Shown in pieces: positions 48,616-60,678 of a stretch of 64,000 bases of DNA. Under the pieces are notes generated by a model. It ran no database searches, was not told the DNA's origin, and saw nothing but the letters and a program-made list of their open reading frames with translations. A program made the translations under genes and the position numbers. Origin of the DNA: Ignelater luminosus (Eukaryota > Arthropoda > Insecta > Coleoptera > Elateridae). Position 1 is the stretch's first letter. The number at the start of each line of letters is the position of its first letter. Location of the stretch: positions 41,546 through 105,545 of the forward strand of contig VTPC01001068.1 in NCBI GenBank assembly GCA_011009095.1. The letters run 5' to 3'.

Positions 48616-49848
48616 TCAATTTAAAACTTTAATAAGAATTTTACCCGTTGTCTTTTCTTCCTGTGAAAAATCTATAGCTTTGTTTAGATCATGTTCATTA
48701 AAATTATAGTTAGCACTGATAAAGGCACTTACAGTACCCTCATCTGCTAGTTCTAATGTTTCATTAACAACTGTCCTATACAGCTCAACATTTTGTTGAC
48801 GTAATTCCAATAGACTTAAAATCATCAAGTTGCAATTTGGGCGTGGTGCTGGTATAGTTTTGTATAACATAGTAGGCGCTACATGGAAAATACTCCCTCC
48901 ACTAGCCACACTGAAATATAGAATGTATTGGCAAATTTGTTTCATTTCTATCGTATTTGAAGTTTATTTACCATTGACCAATAGTTTCAAGCATGTGTTC
49001 ACCAACAGCGTCATAAACAATATCAACTCCTTTACCATGCTCTGTAGATCCTATAACTTTCTTGGGTAATTTTGGAGTAAATAATACAGTCTGAAAAGCA
49101 CCTCGATTTCTGGCTAGTTCAGCTCTTTCAGCAGAATCGACTACACTAATTACCTACAATAAATTATTTTATCAAAGCCTGTTAGCTTCTTAAAGAACTC
49201 TATTACCTTTGCCTTGTAAACATTTGCAGCAACATCTACTGCAGCAAGTCCTAATCCAGCTGCACCTGCAGTAACTAAAACATAATCTGTTTCTTTTAAT
49301 TCCCGTATCCTTGAAAATGCAAACATAGCAATAGAATGCCCACTTACTATTACTGCTGCATCTTTTGGTTGTACATTACTTGGCAATCGAAAAATATCTT
49401 TGATGTTTACCTGAAGACCAATTAGTGTCAACTAGATAAATTATATTAGAAACATCGTATGTACCACACATTCTTCAGCAAATCCTCCAAATCTCTTCAA
49501 ATTAAGAGCTGCAACCTTCTCACCTTCTAAGACATCGGCTTTTGTAATTTTATTACCAACTTCAACAACTTCTCCAGCAAATTCATAACCTGGTGTGAAT
49601 GGAAAACCATGAGCTGGATTTTTGAAATTAACAACATCCCCCGAATTAACGCTGCAGTAATGTACTTGTATTCTTACTTCATCTGGCTGTAATTTACTAC
49701 GTTTCCTTTCTTCTATTTCTAACGATTGAGAGGATTCTGATCGCACCACTGCAGCTTTATATTTACTTGCTAACCTAATTTGATTTGTATGCCTTTTAAT
49801 ATTCGAAAAACAAGATCTTGTAATGGTTTTCAGTAAAGACGTCGACAT
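48616..49848 (-). CDS. Quinone oxidoreductase-like protein (MDR family)
   Basis: Four exons in order of translation (49848-49465, 49410-49207, 49153-48972, 48910-48616) encode 354 residues with GT-AG introns in phase. The first 30 residues (MSTSLLKTITRSCFSNIKRH) are basic with Ser/Thr and look like a mitochondrial presequence. The GroES-like N-terminal domain includes HYCSVNSGDVVNFKN and GYEFAGEVVEVG. The Rossmann nucleotide-binding motif is AGAAGLGLAA (residues about 176-185), as in NADPH-using zeta-crystallin-type enzymes. There are no zinc ligands. Members reduce quinones or enones with NADPH, but the true substrate cannot be told from sequence. The closest named group is quinone oxidoreductase-like protein 2. 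Confidence 0.93.
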
Positions 49849-51115
49849 TTTTATATGTGAAACCTTAAAATATATATTTTCACTAAATAACAAAAATCTT
49901 AACCTCACTCTTTTTGTGTGTCAGACATTGAAATTACAAAAATCTGTAATGTGGGTTGTCTAATTATTAGGTGTTCTATAACATCTTTGCAGTAGCAGTA
50001 ATAATTAATAGTGGAAGTAGACTTGAATATTATTTAAATAATAATTTTAGTAAGAAACAGGAGCATCATACAAAAATTCTATATTATCTGGCTAATATCA
50101 GTAATACTGAAATAACATTATATTACAGCCCTTTCTAAACTTTATTTTTATTCTATATATACTTGATGCGTTTTCAAACAGTTTTACACTATATTTTTCA
50201 ATTAGTCAAGTCAATTTTATCTTTCTGTAACATTCCTATTATTTTCGGAAAGATGACCACGAAATATGACATAATACTTCAACATTATGGAGTGGTGGAG
50301 TCACATTCAAAGCTATGGTAAATGTCTCGGTATAATATTGCATCATTAGTACACCTACTAAATCGATTCTTCGTTTTGTTACTTAAAAACATCTTGCGGT
50401 TTACGCTGTAGCTTTGCAGGCATCCCTTCTGGACTTGTACGATACGAAGATAATTTTGAAATAAAAATAAATTGGATAATCAAATTGAAATTCTTCTTGG
50501 ATCCACCGGCAATGGAATAGTAAGCAGTTTTAGCTTTCAGTTTCTTGTGTTCAAATTTAACGCGCCATTTGTATGAAAATACTTCTATACTGACTCTACC
50601 GAAATGCATTGGTGTACTGTTGATACGGTGGTTTTCTCAACTGGATTTAGTTATTTCCTACTATCAAAGAGTATTTATATAACTACTACAGTGAGTAAGC
50701 GTTCAGGGTCATCCGGGAGTAAATTGTCAAATTAAAAATTTTTTTGTCATTTGCTGTCATTCGGATCAAAATATAGCTTTTTACTCCTAATACAAGAATA
50801 ACAATCTATCTTTTTTGAGATTATATAGTACTGTTTGTTATTATACCTTGTAAACAACACAGACTTAACAGATTGCAAAAAGTAAACAAGTAGTGCCAAC
50901 ATGAAAATAATTTACACATGGAGCCAATTTCAAACCATTCTCAATTAGTTTCAATCACTCTGTACATACAAATAAACTCGACATTCTTAAAATTGTTACC
51001 AGTAGACGAAGCTCACGGAAAATCTAACGAACCCACGAAATTGCAGAGAAGAAAAAATAGATTTAGTCAAGAGTTGTTGAATACGAATATGAGGTACTTT
51101 ATTGAAGAACTTGTA
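49849..51115. other. Gap upstream of the quinone oxidoreductase gene
   Basis: This is the 5' flank of the minus-strand oxidoreductase gene. AT-rich, with no inverted repeat or transposase seen. It contains only the candidate short frame at 50379-50609. Confidence 0.5.
50379..50609 (-). CDS. Candidate small protein of 76 residues, unrecognised
   Basis: An ATG-started minus-strand frame encodes MHFGRVSIEVFSYKWRVKF, a lysine-rich stretch, a hydrophobic segment (LIIQFIFIS) and a tail SPEGMPAKLQRKPQDVFK. Codon choice looks less random than in most gap frames, and one possible membrane segment is present. I do not recognise a family. It could be a small mitochondrial or membrane protein, or an exon whose partners are not visible, or chance. 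Confidence 0.25.
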   Translation of the reverse strand: MHFGRVSIEVFSYKWRVKFEHKKLKAKTAYYSIAGGSKKNFNLIIQFIFISKLSSYRTSPEGMPAKLQRKPQDVFK

Positions 51116-51477
51116 CAGGGACATCATAAATAGGAGGAAGCCACGTGACCACGATATTTACTGTTGGTTAGGCAACACATCTTGCACTGTTGGCAGCTCT
51201 GTTGTAATAGAGAATTATGTAGTTTTCCAGTGGCGTAGTATTGGATATATGATGAAACTACTTAGAAACTTAAATATTTAAAGATAATTATATATAAAAT
51301 TGGAAAATTAAACAAAATAACAATATATTGAATATATTTTTGAAAACAAGAATTAGATAAGGCCCAAACAATGCTGATGTAGCTGTTCAACAAGAGCTTT
51401 TTAGTTATTTTTTCAATTTTATTAAATTTAACTGTCCACTATGAAGGATTTTTCATAAAAAGATAATTATGCAGGTA

Positions 51478-51890
51478 GGGTAAACGCACCAATACCTGAT
51501 CATTTAAAGAATATTTGAAGTTCAAACTCATTTAAATTTAAAACTAATATTTAATAATGAATTTTTTTGTAGTTATGCATGCATAAATGATATACATACT
51601 CAATCATTAAGAGTCATTAAATGTTTAATTTTATATTTAAAAAAACCATTTATCAAAATCGGTACTTTGGCAGCCGTCTTAACACAATCGTGTTCTGGGA
51701 ATAATTAAAGATTAGTAATTGACGTGTAATTTTTATTTTTTGAAATTAATGTTAACATAATACTTAGAACTAGGTATGCTAAATAACAGAACTAAAAATC
51801 GCAATTATTTTAGCTGCCATAATTTATTTATAAAAAAATAATTCATTAAGTAGCATGTTACTAGAATTTAATTTAAAATAATGGCTTAAA
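51478..51890. mobile_element. Repeat family R2, copy with left end, nested in the 51-53 kb transposon
   Basis: It begins TA-GGGTAAACGCACC and then follows the 32.6-kb copy in the same orientation, ending in degraded sequence after AATTCATTAAGTAGCATG. The right terminal repeat seen in the other copy is missing or mutated here. No coding capacity. Confidence 0.55.
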
Positions 51891-51952
51891 TTTATCTTAA
51901 ATTTTACAATTTCATTTAGTTATTTTACATTTTATTGCAATTTATGTACAAA

Positions 51953-53178
51953 TTACATAAATGGTTCGATATGGCCACCCTGTTTCTCTAAACATAACCG
52001 AACTCTATTTTTGATACTATTGAAAACTGAAACTAAGGTTTCTGGTGATACATTATTCTTCAAATGCCCAAATAGAAAAAAATCTAATGGTGTGAGATCG
52101 GGAGACCGAGGGGGTCATCGTCCACAACTAATCGCTCGGTCATCAAAGAACTCTTCCAAATAACGAATAGTAGTGCGTGCCGTATGTGCTGATGCACCAT
52201 CTAGCTGGAAGTAGCCCTCTTGGATTTCATCATCCAATAGTTGTTCGATAAAAGGTGTTAAAATATTATCTCGGTATCTTTCTCCACCGATTGTGTAATT
52301 AAAAAACAATGGATCATAGATCCTGCGTCTTGACATCGCAACCCATACACCAACCTTCTGGGGATGCAAACTTGTTTCTTCATAATTGTGGGGATTCTCT
52401 GTGGCTCAGGTTCTGTAATTTTGGCTGTTCACATATCCCGACAATAGAAACCATGCTTCATCTGACATAAATGTAATATTTAATATGTCATCGTTGTTCA
52501 AGTGTTGCATAAACCACTGACAGTATTGAACTCGTAATTGATGATCATGCGGAAACAGTTCTTGTATTACAGACACTTTATAGGGATGCATTCGTAGCTT
52601 CTTTTTTAATGCAACTTGGCAACTTCCATATGAAAGTCCTGCGGAAAAAGTTGTTGGTTAGATTATGGTTTAAAATAGTTTAAATTGTTTAATGGATGTA
52701 AATAATTCAGAAATAAATAGCAGTGCCAGTTTTTTATTTAAGTTTGCTAATAAAACAATTGAATTACTACAAGTGATAAATTCAAAATAATTAATAATTC
52801 AAAACACGAATGAAGTAAAACATATTATTTGTTTAATGCAAATAGATTCCTACCTGTTTCAGTGGCTAAGCATTTAATGGATTTATGGGGACTACGATTC
52901 ATTAGCATCTGCATGTCCTCGAGAACTTCATCAGTTAATACGGTTGGTCTACCAGATGATTTGCCTTTGCAGATGCAATGTTTTTCTTCAAACCGCTTAA
53001 GTATATCATGCCTACGACGTACAAATGCATCGTGGTGGACTTGCACTTCAGGAAAAGCTTGTTCAAATTGTTGGATACAAGATTGTAATGAATAGGTCCA
53101 TGAACCATCTGCATTCTGTGTTCCACTTCGATAGTGAGCTATTAAAATAAATTTATCTTGTTCGCTTGTAAAAGGCAT
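51953..53178 (-). pseudogene. Transposase of the 51-53 kb element, two TGA codons
   Basis: Two exons (53178-52854 and 52638-51953) are joined by a 215-bp GT-AG intron and give 336 codons. The N-terminus is a helix-turn-helix domain (MPFTSEQDKFILIAHYRSGT, then GKSSGRPTVLTDEV), as in the insect DUF4817 transposases. The catalytic core shows FMSDEAWF, FQLDGASAHTA and SPDLTPLDFFLFG, with 38 residues between the second and third Asp by my count. The only interruptions are TGA at 52406-52408 and 52115-52117. Both stand where relatives have Trp (NYR-T-W and GR-W-PPRSPD). All other codons are open to the stop at 51953. Confidence 0.85.
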
Positions 53179-53501
53179 CGCAAAAAACGTAACCTTCCAA
53201 ACTGAAATAATTATGCAGTTTTAAAATTTATTATCACACTTTGAATGCGTTAAATCTAACTTACCTCGATTAACTAACAAAAAACAAATTTAGTCTTGAA
53301 AAAGACTGATTTTTAAATAGAACAAAATAAACTGTAGAAAACGCAAAACAGAGACCAAGAAACCACGGAACGTACGCACGCCGATGTAATTTTAGGTTAG
53401 AAATATACTCGTGAGGGAGTGTAGCCAACGTTGAAAGGTAAAATTTCGCGCCACTTTTAAATTAGTGGTCACGTGGCTTCCTCCTATTAATGATGTCCCT
53501 G

Positions 53502-56500
53502 TATTAGCCTTTTGGGAAATATAATGGCATTCTTGAGATCCAGGAAGAAGATATATCAGAATGAAATGAATAATGAACGGTTCTTGGTGTGATGGGATTG
53601 TTCAAGTTAATGTTAATAATTGTTGACTGAGCTTTTCATTCATTCTGTACAACGTGATAATTGATAAGAATGTACTACTATCATAACTTTTCTAGATATT
53701 TACAGTTACGTTTTCCGATCTCAGATTATTAGTTTGAAGATCAAATACGCATCTTTTTTCTGTGATCTGCTTAAATCGATAAAAGATTTTGCAAATACGC
53801 GAGGAATTAATGATACAAACCCAACTTAAGTGACTTGAAAATTTACATAATTTGCTTTTCAATCTTAAGATCGGCTGTTTGATGCCCTATTAATGGGCCT
53901 TGTTCTCAATTAGTTTTATAAAGTGTTTATATTTTTATAAGTAACTTTTGCTTTCACTGTTAACATTCTTTTTATTTGGAGTTGATCAATATCAAGAGAT
54001 TTGGTCTTGACAAAAAAAAGGAAGATATTAGTCTCTTTAACAACAAATTAATCAAATAAATTAACAGAACGATGTTCCTTGAACTCTACTAGAATCTTTT
54101 CAGCTTTTAACATAAGAAACAATGTTTAGTATTTAAAACATAATTTAATTGACAGCTGATATTATAAAAATTAGATTCGCTTTCTTTTAGGCATTTACAT
54201 TCACCTGCCCATGTGAATATTACATTTCATTTATCACATTATGTAAATTGTTGATCTAGCGCATCTTCCTCGTTGAATTTAATTATCTTCATACTATATC
54301 ACCCATTAAAAAAGACCTTTCTAAGAAAAATATATTTCGTGTCAGTTAATTTGATCAATTTCATATTTGTAGGTCATATCTCTCGCAATGTAAACATATT
54401 TTTGGTTACCTATCGTAATAAAAATGAGTTATAAGATTTTTACTATTTTCTATTTATTTTCTTAAATTAGAATTGTAATTATTTATTTTTTACTGCTGCT
54501 GATACTAATGGAAATAAAAATAAATAAAGGAATATAAGATTTTACAATGACAATTTAAAATTAAATCTCGATCTTGCCTTTTACTAAAGATTTATTGTGT
54601 TGTTTACCAGATCTAAAAAAGGCTTTTACTTTTTTTTATGATTAAAGTATTACATAAAACTTGCTTTTTATTCTTTCTTTTCCCATTTTACAAAGAGCAA
54701 CAGTCTTAATTAATAAAGAATTAATGATGAGTAACTTTTAATGTTGGTAGCTACTGTCTATCGAAATTTACACCAAGGCTATTTATTTACATTAATCAAA
54801 AAATCAACAAGTTTGGCGAGATTTTATATCTGATTGTATATTATAATCAATTCCAGTCTAATTTTTCTTTAGTAGATGTAGATGATAACAATGATTATCT
54901 TATTTAGGTTAAAAAACCATTTCTCACTGTCATGTAAACTCAAATACTTAACTTAGTCTTTGCTAACGAGCAATACTTCGGAAAAACAACTGAAAATATG
55001 CAATTTAGAAAATTCATTAATTACAGCAGTCAGCTAGCTACAAATCGGAACTGTAAAAGGCACTATCTGTATTTGGGTTCTTAAAAATCCAACAAGAGAT
55101 ATTTTTATATTTAGGGCAGTATTTTATACAGACATTGAATTGAAGCATAAACTTTTGGTAATTCAGGATCTACTATGAATTGATGCTTGACGTCCTTACC
55201 TCAAATTTTCTGTTTAGTGTTTAGTTACATTCTGTTTTTCTTATTATTTGAAAATCAACCCATTTTTGGAGTTTATTATCTATTATAACTAATTCTTAAA
55301 AAACTTTGCATCCATAAGCAAGTCTAAAGCATTGATTGTTACTTTATTTGTGACTATAAAATTCTGTATCCATTCTTGATTTCTTAACACTGTAACAAGA
55401 GGTTGTTAAAAGGACGGTGTGTATATTTTTTATTATAGGCACTTAAAAAAAGATAATGAATCGTCATAACTTCTTTGATTGCATGAATATTAACTATAGC
55501 TCGTTTACGCAATTCTTTTTTTTAAGTCTGCTACTTACTCGTGAGTAATTATGTTTATAACTAAAAAACAGAACGATAAAATCAAAAAAATAAGACCAAA
55601 TGAATCAACACTTATGTAAATGCATAAATTGCTTTTCATGTAAGGCACCAGTTCAAGAAGTTATTTTATTTGTGTTTATAGTTTTCATTCTAAGAACGTA
55701 TAGTTATTTCGTAACATTTACCTGTACTTTTACCAGCCTATGTTAAATTTATAAAAGAAAAAACTAACACCGTAATCTAATTGCACATGCAAATTAAACC
55801 CAATGCATAATAAATAACTTTTATAAATATATAAAAGGAAACGTAAATAAATCTTGTCAACCAGGTGTATATAGAAAGCGAAATTTTTGTAACTGAAAAA
55901 TTTAGAATGGTCGTGTGATACGTGTGCTCCCTATGACCCCGAGATCAGATCGATTTAAATAAAAATTTGTGGAAATGCGTCCAAGAACAAGCTTTGCTGA
56001 CAATAAAAGAGAAATAAACGTTTATAAATAGCTTTGCATAAACGAATGAAGCTTTAAATTTACTAGACGATGGAGAAAGTGAAAAAATGCGCGAGTTATT
56101 TTATTAATACTACTCGTCTTGAAATGCTTCAACGAGGAGTAATCATCGTTATTCTGATTAAGTTGTTTTTACTTTAGGTATATGTGGGTATTGCACATTA
56201 TTAGGTACAAATCGTTAATAAATAGCAACTGTGATTACATAACAGGCGGTAGACTCGTATGTAACCTTTGAATTGTATAGGTTTATGAATGTAGTAAGAT
56301 CGGTTAATACGGGCGAATTGATAATTAAACTAAATTCTATAGATAGCTTTTATATTGGCGAATTTTCAAATGCTAGCATAATTATTTAGGAAGCAAATTG
56401 ATGTGAAAGGTTCGACTTAGTTTGGTGGTAATGATAATTAGAAATGATTTTTGTTTCTTTTTAAATTGTACCAGTCATAAAACTGAAATGAGATATTATT

Positions 56501-58191
56501 ACTTGCGTTAGGTAAAACATTATTACTTCTTAGTTCGTGCATCGGGTATAGGTTAAAAATATTATTTCATAAAGTTAAGTAATGCAATGATTAAACATAA
56601 AATAATTAAGTTTTTTCAACATCATTTATTTTCTATTATATTTATCCACATGCGAGAGTATGTGTTTTGTAAAGTTTTGCATGATAAAAATTTATTGCTT
56701 TATAGGTAATAATTTTTAACGATTCCACTGACATTTGCTACATAAGTCAATAAATTTACCGTTAAAATAAATAAAGATTTATTTAAAAATATCCCAGCGA
56801 GCTATTAATTTATAATTTCTGGGTAAAACTGATGGTAATTACATTTTTTAAAAAGACTGATATTATTGTGATATTGAAAAAAATAACTTTTAATATAAAA
56901 TGTAGAAAAAATATATACATAATATTGTTATGGTTTTGAAGGGTACTGTCTGACTGTAGTGGGGTGGGGAGGAATGTCTTTAAATAAAAAAAACGTCAGT
57001 TAAAATTTCGAATTAAATAAAGTATCAAACTTTTTTTTAATAGGCAATTAAAACCCTTAGAGAGGGTGTAAACATTTGAATATATTGCTGTGGTTTTTGG
57101 GTAATTGACAAAGTAGAGTAAGATCTCGAAAAACTAAAGTTGCAAACGGTTTAAGAAGAATGAAAAATTCTACTTTTAGGCTTAGTTTGACTATCATTGT
57201 ATGTTGATAACTCTATTTTATAACAAAATTCAAATTTCACTCTTATCTCATCAATCAAATCGTGCAATTTAAAAAAAAATTATAAAATTATTTAAATGAT
57301 CGACTTATTTCATTCAAGAAATATTTGTAAACTTAATTTAAGAAAGTATTATTTAAATTAATTTTAGTTTAGAAAATTCAGTTTAAGAATAACAATATAC
57401 AGAACCGAATTTGGGCATACAAAAAAAAGACCCAGTCTAGATCATAATGTTGATGAATCTAAAACCATTTGATAGTTTTATGATTCTAGTAAGCTTGTGA
57501 TTTTATGTCATGCAATAGAAAAGTTGAAATTGAAACTGGAAATAACATTTGAATAAAAAAGTTAGAATTTATTAAGAAGAAATGCATTTTTATTAACTTT
57601 TAAAATTATAAATGTTGCGTCGTGTTATCTAAAGGAGCATGCAGATACCAAGAAAGGAAGTGTTTGATGTTAGTCAAGGTTACTCCAAAAGAGAACCAAT
57701 AATTTTAATAGCGACTTATGTTGGACTATAAGACAGAAAGTTAGATGATGAAATAATTTGTTATTTACTTTTGAGAGATTCTGCATATGTCAAATTTCCT
57801 TGAAAATAATAGATAATAAGTTATAAGAATAGTTTTAGGCAATAGTGGACTTCTGAATTAATATAAGCTTTGCTTTAATGTTGCGTCTGTAGATAAGGCA
57901 AACAGTTTTGTTTAAAACTTAGAAATAGTAGACAATCATATTAGTCTTGACTGAATTTTAAAATTCACAGACATTATTTTCTTTTTAATTTTTATTTTTC
58001 AATGTCAGATTGCCACGCGCAATATTATGCAAACGCGGCAAAAGAGTCCCTACTCTTTAATTATTCAGTTAATTGATAGTTTAACTTCTTTAGTTCGCAA
58101 TTAGGTTTTTTAAAACACAGTTGGCAGCTTAAACTTAATTTTTTTGTAGTTGACATTCAGAGTTACGTAAGCTTAGAATTCATAGTTTATA
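53502..58191. other. Gene-free AT-rich region
   Basis: Over 4.6 kb of AT-rich DNA shows no open frame of interest on either strand, no recognisable transposase and no large inverted repeat. Short homopolymer runs are the only structure. Confidence 0.6.
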
Positions 58192-59471
58192 ACACATAGG
58201 CTGAAAAGTCCCAGGCCTAACATATAGATGGCGCTAGTTCTATTGCATTCACCGCTTTTTCAGTTAGTACTAACCTTCAAAAGACAGCTGTTAAAATTTC
58301 ATGATATTCTATTCATTATTTTGTGAGTTATTGTGCTAAGAGTGACGTTACTTTTGTTATTTTCAAAACAATGGATCAAAAACAATTTCGTGTTTTAATT
58401 TTACACTGCTTCTTGATGGGAAAAAGTTCAAGCGAAGCAATGGCTTGAAAAGTGTTATGGGGACTCCGCTTCATCAGAAACAACAATAAAACGTTGGTTT
58501 GCTGACTTCAAACGTGGTCGTAGAGACACCGATGATGCAGAACGCAGTGGACGTCCAAATGAGGCGGTAACACCAGAAAACATCAAAAAATCCACAAAAT
58601 CGTTTTGAATGATCGAAAAGTGAAGTTGCGTGAGTTAGCTGACATTGTAAAGATATCAAAAGAACGTGTTGGCTTTATATTGCATGAGCATTTGACTATG
58701 AGAAAGGTCTGCTCAAAGTGGGTGCCGCGTTTGCTCACTGTTCACTAAAAACAAGAACGTGTTGATGTTTCTGAGGAGTGTTTGGCCATGTTTAAACGTA
58801 ACAAACCGGAATTTTTGCGTCAATATGTGACAATAGATGAAACATGAATCCATCACTTCACTCCGGAATCAAAACGATCGTCATCTGAGTGGACAGCAAC
58901 TGGTGAACCTCGTCCAAAGCGACCGAAAGCACAACAATCGGCTGGAAAGGTTATGGCCTCGGTATTTTGGAATGTGCGTGGTGTGATATTCACCGACTAT
59001 CTTGAGAAGGGAAATACCATCAACAGTGAATATTATATAGCGTTATTGGAGCGTTTGAAGGCCGAAATTGCAAAGAAACGACCGCATATGGCAAAGAAAA
59101 AAATTTTGTTTCATCAAGACAACGCACCGTGTCACAAGTCAATCAAAACAATGGCAAAACTACATGAATTGAACTTCGAATTGCTCCCACATCCACCGTA
59201 TTTGCCAGATTTGGCTCCCAGCGACTACTGGCTGTTCGCAGACCTAAAAAAATGCTTGCCGGTAAGAAATTTTGCTAGAATGAAGAGATTATCGCTGAAA
59301 CTGAGTCCTATTTTGAGGAAAAAGATAAATCGTTCTACAAAAGTGGTATTTAGAGCGGCGCTGGAATGATTGCGTTGTTCTTGATGGAAATTACGTTGAT
59401 GAATAAAGCTAATTTTGAACAAAAAAAACCGTGTTTTCTTTGTTAGGCCTGGGACTTTTCAGCCCATGTGT
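58192..59471 (+). mobile_element. Full-length mariner (DD34D), inactive
   Basis: The 1280-bp element is bounded by 31-bp inverted repeats that differ at one position (ACACATAGGCTG.. against ACACATGGGCTG.., then AAAAGTCCCAGGCCTAACA), with a TA duplication outside each end. Size, ends and TA target are those of mariner. The transposase on the plus strand has several breaks. Protein similarity to the 62-kb mariner is roughly three quarters by eye, so the two are different subfamilies, both near the irritans-type mariners. Confidence 0.93.
58371..59406 (+). pseudogene. Broken mariner transposase
   Basis: It starts MDQKQFRVLILHCFLMGKSS. Readable parts include the helix-turn-helix (RWFADFKRG, DAERSGRPNEAVTPEN), KWVPRLL, and the catalytic region HQDNAPCHKS followed by LPDLAPSDYWLFADL. 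There is a small deletion near 58437 (frame shift), a lost A in an A-run near 58590 (frame shift), TAA at 58746-58748 and TGA at 58845-58847, where mariners have the Trp of DETW. A further shift near 59250-59270 and another near 59350 precede the ending GNYVDE. It cannot make transposase. Confidence 0.9.
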
Positions 59472-60678
59472 TATATTTCAGAGTTCATAATTAATTATTA
59501 GACTTTTGTAATTGTCGTAGTTAATATTGGTTTGTAAAAAGTAGTGATAGTTTTTTTTAAATAAAACTTTTAATTTTTATTGTAATTATTTCCTTTATAG
59601 AAAAATAAAAAATGAGACTTCTTAAAAAATCATCATCAATGATAGAAGCTGATTCACTTTAAGCTTAGAATTTTTTCTTCTTCTTCTCCTCTGGAAAGAA
59701 TAAAAATTACAAAGAGCAAAAGCTTTTAAATTTTTCATTTCAAGTATGCAGTGGTAATTTTTTCTTAATATTTATTTTGCTTTTTGACAAGCATATCATA
59801 GCAATACACAGTGTTTGCCAAAAAGTCTGCACCATATGGAAAAAACTTTTATTAAATGACTTATGGAAAATTTGTTTCCGGCATCAGGTTTTGCTTGCTC
59901 CAGAACAAAAATGACCTAATCAGAAGTAATTATATAGTCTTCATTAACTGTCAAATTTGACATTTTTGAAAAAATGTCCGAAAAATACTTATTTGACCAA
60001 ATTTTGAAATAGTCATGAGAAAAGAATGTTTTTTACAATTGTTTGCCCATATGTAAATTTTCAAAAGCCTACCACGATTTTCATATTTTGCTCGTTAATC
60101 GCTTTTCCTTATTTGTTAATCAATAAAAGTCGATCCAATCTAATTCAAAACACTTATTGATTAGAAACATAATGCACAATACTTATTTTACCGTCTAAAT
60201 AATATTCTTTTTCTTATTTTTATGTAAAAAATAAAAGTGGAGCTTTGGTAAAGTAGCACACTTGGTGCAAAATTCATCTCATTCATACAGGTAAACACAT
60301 AAATCTGATTTGCAATCAGGGCGTGCATTTTCCAAATAAACATTAACAAAAACTTTTGTTAACAACATCTGAGATGAACATTGTACCAAATGTGCTACTT
60401 TACCAAAGCTCCATTTTTATTTTTTACATAAAAATAATGAAAATAAGATTATTTAGACCGTAAAATGACTATTGTGCAATATGTATCTAATCAATAACTG
60501 TTTTGAATTAGATTGGATCTACTTTTATTGATTAACAAATAAGGAAAAGCAAAATAAAGGGTAAAACATAAAAATCGTGGTAGGCTTTTGAAAATTTGCA
60601 TTAGGGTAAACAATTTCAAAGGAAACATTTTTCTCTCATAACGTTTTTCAAAACTCGGTCAAATAAGTCTTCGAAATA
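59472..60678. other. Gap after the 58-kb mariner
   Basis: AT-rich DNA with no gene. At 59809 a Tc1-like end CAGTGTTTGCC then AAAAAGTCTGCACCATATGG is present. The palindrome 59989-60667 occupies the rest. Confidence 0.5.
59989..60667. repeat. Large palindrome with about 295-bp arms
   Basis: The left arm (59989-60282) and right arm (60370-60667) are close reverse complements around an 87-bp loop. Examples are AAAAGCCTACCACGATTTT, TTATTTGTTAATCAATAAAA, CCAATCTAATTCAAAACA and AGCTTTGGTAAAGTAGCACA with their inverses. There is no open frame. The degree of match suggests either a young foldback element or ongoing conversion between the arms. Confidence 0.8.

Larger units (their letters stand above)
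51116..53501 (-). mobile_element. Nearly whole Tc1/mariner-superfamily transposon with 37-bp TIRs
   Basis: The terminal inverted repeats are 37 bp with one mismatch (CAGGGACATCATAAATAGGA then GGAAGCCACGTGACCAC). TA stands outside both ends. The element is 2386 bp and encodes a minus-strand transposase at 51953-53178. A second repeat (R2, 51478-51890) is inserted between the transposase end and the left TIR, so the original element was nearer 2 kb. The near-perfect TIRs and almost unbroken transposase point to recent activity. Confidence 0.88.
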
